64,000 nt of DNA from the NCBI RefSeq assembly GCF_018861125.1, contig NZ_JAHKQN010000020.1, positions 313,831 to 377,830 of the forward strand, written 5' to 3'. Below, one piece after another: positions 27,201 to 34,544 of this stretch. Position numbers and translations under genes: made by a program. Origin of the DNA: Cellulophaga baltica. GTDB taxonomy: Bacteria > Bacteroidota > Bacteroidia > Flavobacteriales > Flavobacteriaceae. Every line of letters starts with the position of its first letter. Within the stretch, counting starts at the first letter, position 1. The notes under the pieces are model-generated. The model did no database searches. It saw nothing but the letters and a program-made list of their open reading frames with translations, and was not told the origin of the DNA.

Positions 27201-27476
27201 GCACATGCTTATAAATCCTTAAATATTGGTACGCTAGTTGGTCTACCAACTTTTGGGGCTGTGATTTCGACTGGCTCACAACGCCTTATCGACGGATCTA
27301 CTGTAAGAATGCCATATAGAGGATGGTATGTTAAAAACACAGGATTAGATATGGATTTTCAACCTGCTACTCCAGATATAACAGTGGCTAACACACCTGA
27401 TTATAAAGTAAAAAAACAAGACAAACAACTAGAGACTGCTGTAAAAGAACTATTAAGACAATTAAATTCTAAATAG
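24240..27476 (+). CDS. Tricorn-like S41 family protease
   Basis: The 1078-residue product has a signal peptide of about 17 residues (ending LHAQ). Roughly 600 residues of WD40/PD40-like propeller repeats follow (SHQGNQIAFSYQGDIW, DKWIAYS-type blades). A Lys/Glu-rich linker at about 555-565, a PDZ domain near 770-850, and an S41 core complete it. The S41 region includes GYIHIQGMNWPSFERFERE, and NERSYSNAE places the likely catalytic Ser at 982. This is the domain order of the tricorn protease. The signal peptide puts it in the periplasm, where it would trim peptides. Confidence 0.92.
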   Translation: MKNLILFFFIFCFALHAQNEDYLVHNPTISHQGNQIAFSYQGDIWMANKDGSNLKRLTIHEAYEGNPYFTTDDANVVFQSNRFGNNDIFIVSIDGGIPKRLTYASSNDIITDVTPTSVIFNTRRDFVQVEADQEIFEIPLSGGTPSRLLNSLGFDATISPNGKLVAFTRGSCRIAREEYQGSANRDIWLYDIEKDSYQQLTTFKGNDFYPYWSGNNTIYFQSASTGKYNVHRAQLNNDNSLNKTEAITNFTDLGIFSYHIGDNGKTIILSQMDKLFLIDTKSNKTTQIKLNLSSDYKFYPEENKTYTSDVRNIVPSPNGKYSILNIRGELFLTENNKEQKRTINLSNSPYRDQNAFWLNDETIIFTSDRNGVQNLFKVTSSDPKQKDIFFSLKHSITQISNSKAKIDNPVLSPNRKSLAYTIGRGQLNVVNISETGNLSKKVTLNKNGWSLPSGLSWSPDNKWIAYSIQDLEFNAEIFIQKIDNSAPATNISMHPKADRNPIWSDDGTKIGFTSNRNNSDYDVWFVWLQKENWEKTPLDWKETTFDKFKKVDNSDSKSKKEESKEKEFIPISIDLDKIYERQVQVTRYSGGEFLQGISKDGETFYYTTGNGTRTNIDVSSDLYKIKWDGKDKEEITKGDTDPNSISLDNKKEYLYYTASGKPKRIKLAKSSDKPEPILFTAKMKINYSEESNQIFEEAWSAINNGFYDPNFHGHDWSLLKSQFKPLAIKASTRNDFTFIFNWMLGQINASHMGLRQGEKREDIQHERTGQLGIEVSPLENGNVKITAKTINMPADKTTSFLEIGSVITAVNGEKLTPTTNFYSLLNGMVDEKIYLSTKTPKGKVKEVVIRPSQTNRAENYLTWVNERKRLTDKYSNGELGYIHIQGMNWPSFERFERELTAAGYGKKGIVIDVRYNGGGWTTDYLMSILTVKQHAYTIPRGASTDLSKDHTNFSKTYPYSERLPLAAWTKPSIALINERSYSNAEIFAHAYKSLNIGTLVGLPTFGAVISTGSQRLIDGSTVRMPYRGWYVKNTGLDMDFQPATPDITVANTPDYKVKKQDKQLETAVKELLRQLNSK

Positions 27477-27497
27477 ATTTTTTCGAGTATAAAATAT

Positions 27498-27531
27498 ATG
27501 CTGTCAACGATAATTTATCGCTTGACAGCAT
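27498..27531. repeat. Strong hairpin between the tricorn and TIM-barrel genes
   Basis: ATGCTGTCAA (27498-27507) pairs with TTGACAGCAT (27522-27531), and CGATAA pairs with TTATCG inside, giving a nearly continuous 16-bp stem. No T tract follows on the plus strand. It may be a factor-assisted terminator or protect the 3' end. Confidence 0.6.
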
Positions 27532-27584
27532 GTATTGTTTATAACTAGTTTATTTTGTGTATTTATAGATATAAAAGAGTTACC

Positions 27585-28535
27585 ATGAAAAAATTAGATA
27601 ACTCAAGAAGAGATTTTATTAAAAAGTCTGCTATGGCTAGCTCAAGCTTAGTTTTACCTACTAATTTAGTATTTAAAAAGCACGTTACTGAAAATAACAT
27701 TCCAAAGGTTTATATTTTCTCAAAACAACTTCAGTTTTTAAATTATATTGATATGTGCGATGCAACCAAAGAAATGGGTTTTGATGGTCTTGATTTAACA
27801 GTAAGGGCAAAAGGGCATGTTTTACCTGAAAAAGTTGCTGATGATTTACCTAAAGTTACTGAAGTAATGCATCTTTATAAGCTTACACCACAATTAATCA
27901 CAACCAAAATAAGTGATACACAATTGCCTAGCACCAAATTGTTATTAAAAACTGCAAGTGATTTAGGGTATACGCATTACAGACCATCTTATTTTAAATA
28001 TAAAAAAGACACTCCTGTCTTAAAAACTGTTGAAACAGTTCAAAATTCTTTCATACAACTTGAAAAACTCAACAATAAATTTTCAATAAACTTGGCTTAC
28101 CAAAATCATTCTGGTCATTATTTTGGCGCTTCTATTTGGGATTTACACCAAGTGTTAGCTAAAATGACGGTTAATAATATAGGTAGCCAGTATGATATTA
28201 TGCATGCTACAGTTGAAGGTGGCAAAAATTGGGAAGTAGGTTTTCACCTCATCAAACCTTATATAAATTCTGTTGTTCTTAAAGATTTTAAATGGGTAAA
28301 AACAAATAATAAATGGGAGATTAAATACACACCTTTGGGTGATGGAATGGTTGATTTTGATCGTTTTTTCAAGCTTTTAAAAGAAAATAAAATTAATGCT
28401 CCAATATGCTTGCATGCAGAATATGATTTGGGTGGTGCAGAACATGGGAACACTCCTAGCATATCACAACAGGAAGTCTTTAAACGATTAAAGCAAGACT
28501 TAAATTTTATTAAAAGAAAATGGAATCATATTTAA
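27585..28535 (+). CDS. Exported sugar phosphate isomerase/epimerase-like TIM-barrel protein
   Basis: The start chosen is ATG 27585, which puts a twin-arginine signal (SRRDFIKKSAMASSS) at the N-terminus; an in-frame TTG 30 bp upstream would bury it. The 316-residue product has the xylose-isomerase-like/AP-endonuclease-2 barrel pattern. Metal and substrate residues lie in the NLAYQNHSGHYFG, QYDIMHAT and CLHAEYD regions. Proteins of this type act on sugars or inositols in the periplasm; the substrate is unknown. No sugar catabolism genes are adjacent. Confidence 0.82.
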   Translation: MKKLDNSRRDFIKKSAMASSSLVLPTNLVFKKHVTENNIPKVYIFSKQLQFLNYIDMCDATKEMGFDGLDLTVRAKGHVLPEKVADDLPKVTEVMHLYKLTPQLITTKISDTQLPSTKLLLKTASDLGYTHYRPSYFKYKKDTPVLKTVETVQNSFIQLEKLNNKFSINLAYQNHSGHYFGASIWDLHQVLAKMTVNNIGSQYDIMHATVEGGKNWEVGFHLIKPYINSVVLKDFKWVKTNNKWEIKYTPLGDGMVDFDRFFKLLKENKINAPICLHAEYDLGGAEHGNTPSISQQEVFKRLKQDLNFIKRKWNHI

Positions 28536-28672
28536 TAATCCTCTCTTTACTGATTAAAAGTTATATTCTAATATAAAGCCTAATTCTTTCACTTAAAAAG
28601 AAAGCTAATTGAATACAAACGAAGCCATTAAAGCATAGTATTCATTAATTTTGACTGTTTAAAATTTGAAAA

Positions 28673-29695
28673 ATGAAAGCCTTAAAAAATTACTTCCTAT
28701 TAAGTTTAAGTATTCTCTATATTAGTTGTGGTTCATCTTCAAAAAAAAAGAAAATAAGCGTAGATTCAGATGCTAATATTTCAAATATTGATTTTACGAA
28801 AAGTTATGATATTTCGAGCAAAAAATATGGAACTGAAACCCATATGGTAGTAAATGATTCTACACGTATTTTAAAAACAAATTCGTTACCTAATCATGAA
28901 ATAGGTGTATTTCCTAACCCAGGAAACCCTAACAGTATTAAAGCACAAGACATTACCTATACATTCCCCTTAGTTCCTAAATTAACTGGTAAATCAAGAT
29001 GGGCAAGACAACCTGGTGTGGCAGTTAATGGTATTAAATTTGAACCAGAAACAGCTGAGAGGTTTGTATGTGAAACCGGTGAGGTATACAGAATTGAAGC
29101 TTTTCAAGATATCGTAGATTTTGGACTGGATGAAAATAATGCACATGTACAACCTACAGGAGCATACCACTATCACGGTGTACCAACAGAATTAATAAAA
29201 GAACTTGATAAAGGTGAAGACCTAATTTTGGTAGGCTACGCAACTGATGGTTTTGCAATTTACTACTCAAAAAGCGGTAAATATAAGCCAAGTTATAAGT
29301 TAGGGGTAACACCAAGAACTGGTGAAGTTTGTGAATACAAAAAACCAGGATTTACCACTGAAAAAGAAATTAACAATACAAACCCCGATGGCACTTTTGT
29401 TTCTGATTGGTCTTACGTTAAAAACTCTGGAGATTTAGATGAGTGTAATGGTATTGAAATTGATGGAGAATACACTTATTTACTTACCGATGAATATCCA
29501 TATGTAGGTCGATGCCTTAAAGGAGAGTTTGTTGAGCACCACGGCGGTGGTGGCAGTGGACCAAGACCTAGAGGTGGCGGTGGCTCTGAAGGAGGAGGCA
29601 GACCAGAAGGCGGAAGACCGGGTGGCCCAGGCGGACCTGGAGGTCCAAATGGAGATAGACCAGAAGAAGAACACTCACATGGTGGAGGACAATAA
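28673..29695 (+). CDS. YHYH domain lipoprotein with Gly-rich tail
   Basis: The 340-residue product has a lipoprotein signal with Cys19 (YISCGSSS). The YHYH motif is at 165-168 in a PTGAYHYHG context, followed by VGYATDGFAIYYS, which matches VGYAMDGYPIYA in other family members. The last 50 residues are low complexity, rich in Gly, Pro, Arg and His (GGRPEGGRPGGPGGPGG type), and begin and end with His clusters. It is one of two YHYH lipoproteins in this window; the first (1481-2542) has two YHYH motifs and a Pro/Gly linker in front of them. Function is unknown, but metal binding is plausible. Confidence 0.83.
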   Translation: MKALKNYFLLSLSILYISCGSSSKKKKISVDSDANISNIDFTKSYDISSKKYGTETHMVVNDSTRILKTNSLPNHEIGVFPNPGNPNSIKAQDITYTFPLVPKLTGKSRWARQPGVAVNGIKFEPETAERFVCETGEVYRIEAFQDIVDFGLDENNAHVQPTGAYHYHGVPTELIKELDKGEDLILVGYATDGFAIYYSKSGKYKPSYKLGVTPRTGEVCEYKKPGFTTEKEINNTNPDGTFVSDWSYVKNSGDLDECNGIEIDGEYTYLLTDEYPYVGRCLKGEFVEHHGGGGSGPRPRGGGGSEGGGRPEGGRPGGPGGPGGPNGDRPEEEHSHGGGQ

Positions 29696-29736
29696 CTTAA
29701 TCGTTAAATTTACATTTCAAAACTTAATGTAAGTAC

Positions 29737-30510
29737 ATGAATGCAATTAGAACAGTAAACGTTGTTCAATACATAAAACCTTTGCGCGAAGGCGGATCTA
29801 TGCCTGCAATAGTTAAAGCTGATGATGAGTTTTTATATGTTCTAAAGTTTAGAGGTGCTGGCCAAGGTAAAAAGGCTCTGATTGCGGAACTTATCGGTGG
29901 TGAACTAGCTCGCCTTGTTGGTTTAAAAGTACCTGAATTGGTATTCATGAACTTAGATGACACTTTTAGTAAAACTGAACCTGATGAAGAAGTTCAAGAT
30001 TTATTAAAGTTTAGTGTTGGGTTAAATTTAGGTTTACATTTTTTAACAAGCGCTATTACGTACGATCCGTTAGCTTCTAAAATAGATGCGCTTACTGCTT
30101 CAAAAATTGTATTACTTGACAGTGTTATTAGTAATATTGACCGTACTGCAAAAAACACCAATTTATTAGATTGGAAAAATGAATTATGGGTTATTGATAA
30201 CGGCGCAAGTTTTTACTTTCATCATAACTGGAATACGTGGGAAAATCATTTAACAAGAACATTCCCTTTAATAAAAGACCATGTGCTTTTACCAAAAGCC
30301 AAACAATTAAAAGAAGTTTCTGAAATATTTAAAAAAATAATTACTCCTGATAAAATTGCTGAAATTATTAATATAATTCCTGAAGATTGGTTGTTGAGTG
30401 ATGAAGATACTTTCTCTCCTTCAGAGATAAGAACGGCATATAATACGTACTTAAAGGCAAAATTAGAAATGATAGATTCACTTGTAAAAGAAGCTCAAGA
30501 TGCAAGATAG
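29737..30510 (+). CDS. HipA-like kinase
   Basis: The 257-residue product has a Lys in YVLKFRGAGQG near 34-43. The kinase signature ISNIDRTAKNTNLL resembles the catalytic D-x-x-x-N loop, and WVIDNGASFYFHH sits in the DFG position. This is the short HipA-like kinase family, not the full HipA toxin, since the N-terminal subdomain 1 is missing. The next gene, a DUF3037 protein, overlaps its last 11 bp; the two are a widely conserved pair whose joint role is unknown. Confidence 0.82.
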   Translation: MNAIRTVNVVQYIKPLREGGSMPAIVKADDEFLYVLKFRGAGQGKKALIAELIGGELARLVGLKVPELVFMNLDDTFSKTEPDEEVQDLLKFSVGLNLGLHFLTSAITYDPLASKIDALTASKIVLLDSVISNIDRTAKNTNLLDWKNELWVIDNGASFYFHHNWNTWENHLTRTFPLIKDHVLLPKAKQLKEVSEIFKKIITPDKIAEIINIIPEDWLLSDEDTFSPSEIRTAYNTYLKAKLEMIDSLVKEAQDAR

Positions 30511-30883
30511 AATCAAATACGAATATGCCATTGTACGCGTACTACCCAAAGTTGAACGTGAAGAATTTTTTAATGTTGGAGTTATACTTTTCTCTAGACA
30601 AAAAAAATTCTTAAAAATAAAATTTCATATTGATGAAGCTAAACTTTCTTGTTTCTGTTGTGAAAAAGACAGCTCTGGTTTAAAGGATTATTTAAATGCT
30701 TGGCAACAAGTTTGTGAGGGCGAACCAAATGGTGGAGCAATAGGTAAATTAGATTTATCTGATAGATTTCGTTGGTTAACAGCTTCACGAAGTACTATTA
30801 TACAAAGTTCACCTACACACACAGGTTTATGTATAAATCCTGAAGAAGAATTAGATAAAATATTTAAAAACTGTGTTTTATAA
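30500..30883 (+). CDS. DUF3037 domain protein
   Basis: The 127-residue product carries the DUF3037 pattern: KYEYAIVRVLPKVEREEFFNVGV, then RFRWLTASRSTIIQ and HTGLC at the end. A Cys cluster (LSCFCCEKD) is in the middle. Its ATG lies inside the end of the HipA-like kinase gene, so the two are translationally coupled and their products probably interact. The biochemical role is unknown. Confidence 0.82.
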   Translation: MQDRIKYEYAIVRVLPKVEREEFFNVGVILFSRQKKFLKIKFHIDEAKLSCFCCEKDSSGLKDYLNAWQQVCEGEPNGGAIGKLDLSDRFRWLTASRSTIIQSSPTHTGLCINPEEELDKIFKNCVL

Positions 30884-30934
30884 AGCAACCGTTAAGCATT
30901 CCTTAATACGGTAGAACATTAAGTTTCCTTTAAG

Positions 30935-30942
30935 TAATTTTG
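30935..30942 (+). promoter_or_regulatory. -7 box of the LLM oxidoreductase gene
   Basis: TAATTTTG is a perfect TAnnTTTG box about 47 bp upstream of the ATG. An imperfect hairpin (30888-30912) just upstream could end the DUF3037 transcript. Confidence 0.5.
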
Positions 30943-30988
30943 CCTCTTGTTTTTCGTCTAATTAGTACGATAAAAAATAAAGAGACTT

Positions 30989-31999
30989 ATGAAATCAACA
31001 TATAAATATTCAGTTCTAGATTTAGCTATTGTATCAAAAGGAAACACATATAATGACACCTTTAAAAATAGTGTTGCCCTAGCTCAAAATGCTGAAAAAA
31101 ATGGTTTTTTCCGTTATTGGTTAGCCGAACATCATAATTCAGATCATATTGGTAGTGTAGCAACTTCAGTTTTAATAGGTCATGTTGCTGAAAAAACAAA
31201 TACTATAAAAGTTGGTTCTGGTGGTATAATGCTACCCAACCACTCCCCTTTAATTATTGCAGAACAATTTGGAACCTTAGGTACTCTGTACTCAAATCGT
31301 ATAGATTTAGGCTTAGGTAGAGCACCAGGAACAGACCAAGAAACTGCTCATGCAATTAATCCAAATCATAATCATTCTGCAATTTCATTTCCTTCAGAAG
31401 TAACAAAAATTCAAAACTATTTTTCTGAAGCTAATTTAAATGGAAAAGTAAGAGCGAATGTTGCCGAAGGTGTAAATGTTCCTTTATATATTTTAGGATC
31501 TAGTGCAGATAGTGCACATTTAGCCGCTAAAAAAGGATTACCCTATGCTTTCGCAAGTCATTTTGCTACCGCTAAATTATTTGATGCTTTAAAAATTTAT
31601 CATGAAGAATTTGCACCATCTGAAGTGTTAGAAAAACCATACACTATGTCTGGTGTAAATATTATTGTTGCTGACACAGACGAAGAAGCTGAAAGAATTT
31701 CAACCTCACTAGTAAAAGTAATTGTTGGGCTTTTAACAGGAAAAAGAGATTACATGCAACCGCCTACCGAAATGACTCCAGATTTAAAAGAAATGTTCAA
31801 ACATCCTGCGGTTGATCAAATGCTTAAATACTCATTTATTGGTAGTAAAGCAACCGTAAAAAATCAAGTAGAAGACTTTTTAAAGCAAACCCAAGTAGAT
31901 GAACTTATTGCTGTAACTAATATATATTCGCATACTGATCGCATTAAATCATACCAATTATTTGCTGAAATAATGAATGAAATTAATAATGAGAAATAG
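30989..31999 (+). CDS. LLM class (luciferase-like) flavin-dependent oxidoreductase
   Basis: The 336-residue product has the bacterial luciferase-like barrel: FRYWLAEHHNSDHIGS, IKVGSGGIMLPNHSPL, and RIDLGLGRAPGTD near 105-120. These match the MsnO8/YhbW-type group of FMN-dependent monooxygenases. The substrate is unknown and no flavin reductase gene is adjacent. A strong hairpin with Ts follows at 32036. Confidence 0.92.
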   Translation: MKSTYKYSVLDLAIVSKGNTYNDTFKNSVALAQNAEKNGFFRYWLAEHHNSDHIGSVATSVLIGHVAEKTNTIKVGSGGIMLPNHSPLIIAEQFGTLGTLYSNRIDLGLGRAPGTDQETAHAINPNHNHSAISFPSEVTKIQNYFSEANLNGKVRANVAEGVNVPLYILGSSADSAHLAAKKGLPYAFASHFATAKLFDALKIYHEEFAPSEVLEKPYTMSGVNIIVADTDEEAERISTSLVKVIVGLLTGKRDYMQPPTEMTPDLKEMFKHPAVDQMLKYSFIGSKATVKNQVEDFLKQTQVDELIAVTNIYSHTDRIKSYQLFAEIMNEINNEK

Positions 32000-32035
32000 T
32001 CTATTTTTCTATTAATCTATTTTACTCATAATTAG

Positions 32036-32078
32036 AAACCCAATTAACTAAAGTAATTTTAGCGAATTGGGTTTTATT
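32036..32078 (+). terminator. Terminator of the LLM oxidoreductase gene
   Basis: AAACCCAATT (32036-32045) pairs with AATTGGGTTT (32065-32074), and CTAAA/TTTAG forms an inner stem. A T-rich run follows. Confidence 0.8.
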
Positions 32079-32092
32079 ATTGTTTTGTTAAA

Positions 32093-32114
32093 AAACATAC
32101 TATCTAGTATGTTT
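32093..32114. promoter_or_regulatory. 22-bp palindromic TetR operator
   Basis: Two perfect 10-bp arms (AAACATACTA / TAGTATGTTT) surround a 2-bp centre. It lies just upstream of a TAACTTTA -7-like box (32120-32127) and the ATG of the TetR gene (32132). That position fits autorepression by TetR-family dimers. Confidence 0.75.
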
Positions 32115-32131
32115 TTTTATAACTTTAAGGC

Positions 32132-32734
32132 ATGGATCAAAGAATAAAGTCTGAACATACACGACATTTAATCATCGAGAAGTCTTTTTTACTGTTCTAT
32201 GAAAATGGTTTTAAAACTACTAGTGTTGATACGATTATGAAAGCTACAAAGCTTACTAAAGGTGCTTTTTATCATCATTTTAAAAATAAATCTGAGATAG
32301 GCCATGCCGTTATTGCACAAAAAGTGCAAAAGCGAATTCATGATAGTATGATTAAACCGCTTTATGAAAATAAAAATGCTATTGAACTTTTAAAGACAAC
32401 ATTTTCAAACCGATTAAAATCGTTCTCTTCATTTGAGAAAGAACATGGTTGCCCTGCAAATAATTTGATAAATGAGATTGGTGATACAGAAGAAGGTTAT
32501 CAACTTGCCTTAAAAGAAATTATAAATGACTGGAAAAAAGCCTTAATTCTTCTTATTGAAAAAGGAAAAAAAGAAAATGAGATAAAGAAAAATATCAATA
32601 GCGAAGCTACTGCGATATATCTGATAAGCTCTTTTGAAGGTGTTAGGGGTATTCGAAAACTATATAAAGATGATACAATTCTTGATACATACATAACAGG
32701 ACTCACACATTATATAGAACAATTAAAAAAATAA
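32132..32734 (+). CDS. TetR/AcrR family transcriptional regulator
   Basis: The 200-residue product has an N-terminal helix-turn-helix at about 10-55 (SFLLFYENGFKTTSVDTIMKATKLTKGAFYHHFKNK). The C-terminal ligand domain begins KRIHDSMIKPL and has the GCPANNLINEIGDT motif of the AcuR/YxaF-like branch. The strong palindrome at 32093-32114 is its likely operator. The dehalogenase and ketopantoate reductase-like genes downstream are in the same direction and may be in the regulon. Confidence 0.9.
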   Translation: MDQRIKSEHTRHLIIEKSFLLFYENGFKTTSVDTIMKATKLTKGAFYHHFKNKSEIGHAVIAQKVQKRIHDSMIKPLYENKNAIELLKTTFSNRLKSFSSFEKEHGCPANNLINEIGDTEEGYQLALKEIINDWKKALILLIEKGKKENEIKKNINSEATAIYLISSFEGVRGIRKLYKDDTILDTYITGLTHYIEQLKK

Positions 32735-32743
32735 AATTGCAAT

Positions 32744-33562
32744 ATGAGTAACGACAACAAAAACAGAAGAAATTTTATAAAAAAAGGAGCCATTTTAGGA
32801 ATGACTGGCATGGCTTTGCCAAATAACATGTTTGCTAATAAAACGGCAACAACTATAAACACAAATACATTTGATATGAATATAAGACCTAAAGTATTAT
32901 TTTTTGACGTAAACGAAACTTTACTTGATTTAACAACAATGAGAAAAAGTGTTGGTGAAGCATTAGGTGGAAGAGAAGATCTATTATCGCTTTGGTTTAC
33001 AACCATGCTACAGTATTCATTAGTAAACACGGTTGCAAGACAGTATGATGACTTTGCTGTTATTGGTACTGCTGCATTACAAATGGTAGCTGCTAATCAT
33101 GACATTACACTAAGTGAAGAAAAAGCAAAAACAGCTATTGTAACCCCTTTACGTTCAATCCCTGCACATCCTGAAGTTAAAGATGCATTGAAAGCTTTAA
33201 AAGCTGACGGTTATAAACTAGTTTCATTTACGAACTCTTCAAACATAGGTGTTAAAACTCAATTTGAAAATGCTGGTTTAATTGAATTATTTGATGAAAG
33301 ATTGAGCATTGAAGATATAGGTAAATACAAACCAGATGCGGATGCTTACCAATGGGCGGCACGTAAATTGGAAGTACAACCTAATGAGTGTTTTATGATT
33401 GCTGCACACGGCTGGGATATTGCGGGAGCAGTTTGGGCAGGATGGCGCGCTGCTTTTATCAGCAGACCAGGTGCACAACTTTATCCGTTAGCTCCAAAAC
33501 CAGAAATGAATGAATCTGACTTGAAAAAGATTGCTGAAAAGTTAATCTCTCTGAAAAAATAG
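32744..33562 (+). CDS. Tat-exported haloacid dehalogenase-like hydrolase (type II)
   Basis: The 272-residue product starts with a twin-arginine signal (RRNFIKKGAILGM), which is unusual since type II haloacid dehalogenases are mostly cytoplasmic. The HAD motifs are present: nucleophile Asp55 in FFDVNETLLDL, FTNSSN as motif II, KPDADAYQWA with the Lys as motif III and AAHGWDIAGA as motif IV. The type II signature Arg loop (DLTTMRKS) is also visible. It begins 9 bp after the TetR gene, so the pair is likely an operon. Confidence 0.88.
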   Translation: MSNDNKNRRNFIKKGAILGMTGMALPNNMFANKTATTINTNTFDMNIRPKVLFFDVNETLLDLTTMRKSVGEALGGREDLLSLWFTTMLQYSLVNTVARQYDDFAVIGTAALQMVAANHDITLSEEKAKTAIVTPLRSIPAHPEVKDALKALKADGYKLVSFTNSSNIGVKTQFENAGLIELFDERLSIEDIGKYKPDADAYQWAARKLEVQPNECFMIAAHGWDIAGAVWAGWRAAFISRPGAQLYPLAPKPEMNESDLKKIAEKLISLKK

Positions 33563-33607
33563 TAGTTATTAAATAATAATTTTTGATAAACCATTAAATA
33601 GCATAGA

Positions 33608-34531
33608 ATGAGAATAGGAATTTTAGGATTAGGTGGGATCGGCGGCTTTATTGGAGCCAAACTTGTTGAAAATTACAAAGACAACCCAGAAATTAAAATC
33701 GTTTTCATCTCTCGTGGAGCAACAAAAACCGCTATTTTAAACAATGGCTTATCATTAAATTCTGGAGGTGAGACAGTTAATATAAAACCTAATTTAGTAA
33801 GTGATAACTCAACAGAAATTAGAGTTTTAGATATTTTAATTATTACTACAAAAGCTTATTCACTTACAAATGTGATAGAGCAATATAAAGATTGTATTAG
33901 CGACGAAACAGTTATTATACCTTTACAAAATGGGGTAAACTCTAAAGATGTTATTGTTGAGAATAGTGATATTGAAGCTACAAATATTCTTGAAGGTTGT
34001 ATTTATATAGCTTCAAACATATCTGAGCCAGGTGTTGTTAATCACGTTGGTGGACCCGGTAAAATAGTTTTTGGTAACAGTGATGACAAAGATTTTTATT
34101 GGGTACAAGAACTTTTAGAAAAAGGCGGTTTAACTATTAAATACACCAAAAGCATTAAAGAGGTTTTATGGAAGAAATTCTTATTTGTATCTCCACTTGC
34201 TACTATGACCACAGCACTGAATGTAACTTTTGGTGAAGTACTTGATAGTGATGAATTAATGGCTACTCTTAAAAGTTTAATGATTGAAGTACAACAACTC
34301 GCCAACAAATTTGAAGTAACTATTACAAATGAAAATATTGAAGAGTCATTAGCAATGCTTTCAAATTTTCCTTCAAATTCAAAATCTTCTTTACAATTAG
34401 ATTTTGAACAAAAAAATGAGAAAAATGAGAAATCTATTTTTGTAGATTATGTTATTAACAACGCAAATAAATACGGCATTAGTGTTGAATATTACAAAAC
34501 AATGAATACAAAAATAAGCGCTAATAATTAA
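33608..34531 (+). CDS. Ketopantoate reductase (2-dehydropantoate 2-reductase) family protein
   Basis: The 307-residue product has an N-terminal Rossmann motif GLGGIGGFIGAK (6-17). The central motifs are LQNGVNSK and ASNISEPGVVNHVGG, with a KxxW-type helix (KEVLWKKFLFVSPLATMT) that carries the catalytic Lys. ApbA/PanE enzymes reduce ketopantoate to pantoate with NADPH in CoA synthesis. The genuine panE could lie elsewhere, so the biosynthetic role is likely but not certain. It follows the dehalogenase gene by 45 bp. Confidence 0.85.
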   Translation: MRIGILGLGGIGGFIGAKLVENYKDNPEIKIVFISRGATKTAILNNGLSLNSGGETVNIKPNLVSDNSTEIRVLDILIITTKAYSLTNVIEQYKDCISDETVIIPLQNGVNSKDVIVENSDIEATNILEGCIYIASNISEPGVVNHVGGPGKIVFGNSDDKDFYWVQELLEKGGLTIKYTKSIKEVLWKKFLFVSPLATMTTALNVTFGEVLDSDELMATLKSLMIEVQQLANKFEVTITNENIEESLAMLSNFPSNSKSSLQLDFEQKNEKNEKSIFVDYVINNANKYGISVEYYKTMNTKISANN

Positions 34532-34541
34532 CGCTTATTTT
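34511..34541. terminator. Bidirectional terminator between convergent genes
   Basis: AAAATAAGCG (34511-34520) pairs with CGCTTATTTT (34532-34541), with T-rich sequence on both strands. It overlaps the last codons of the ketopantoate reductase gene and lies just beyond the phytase-like gene's stop. Confidence 0.8.
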
Positions 34542-34544
34542 CTT

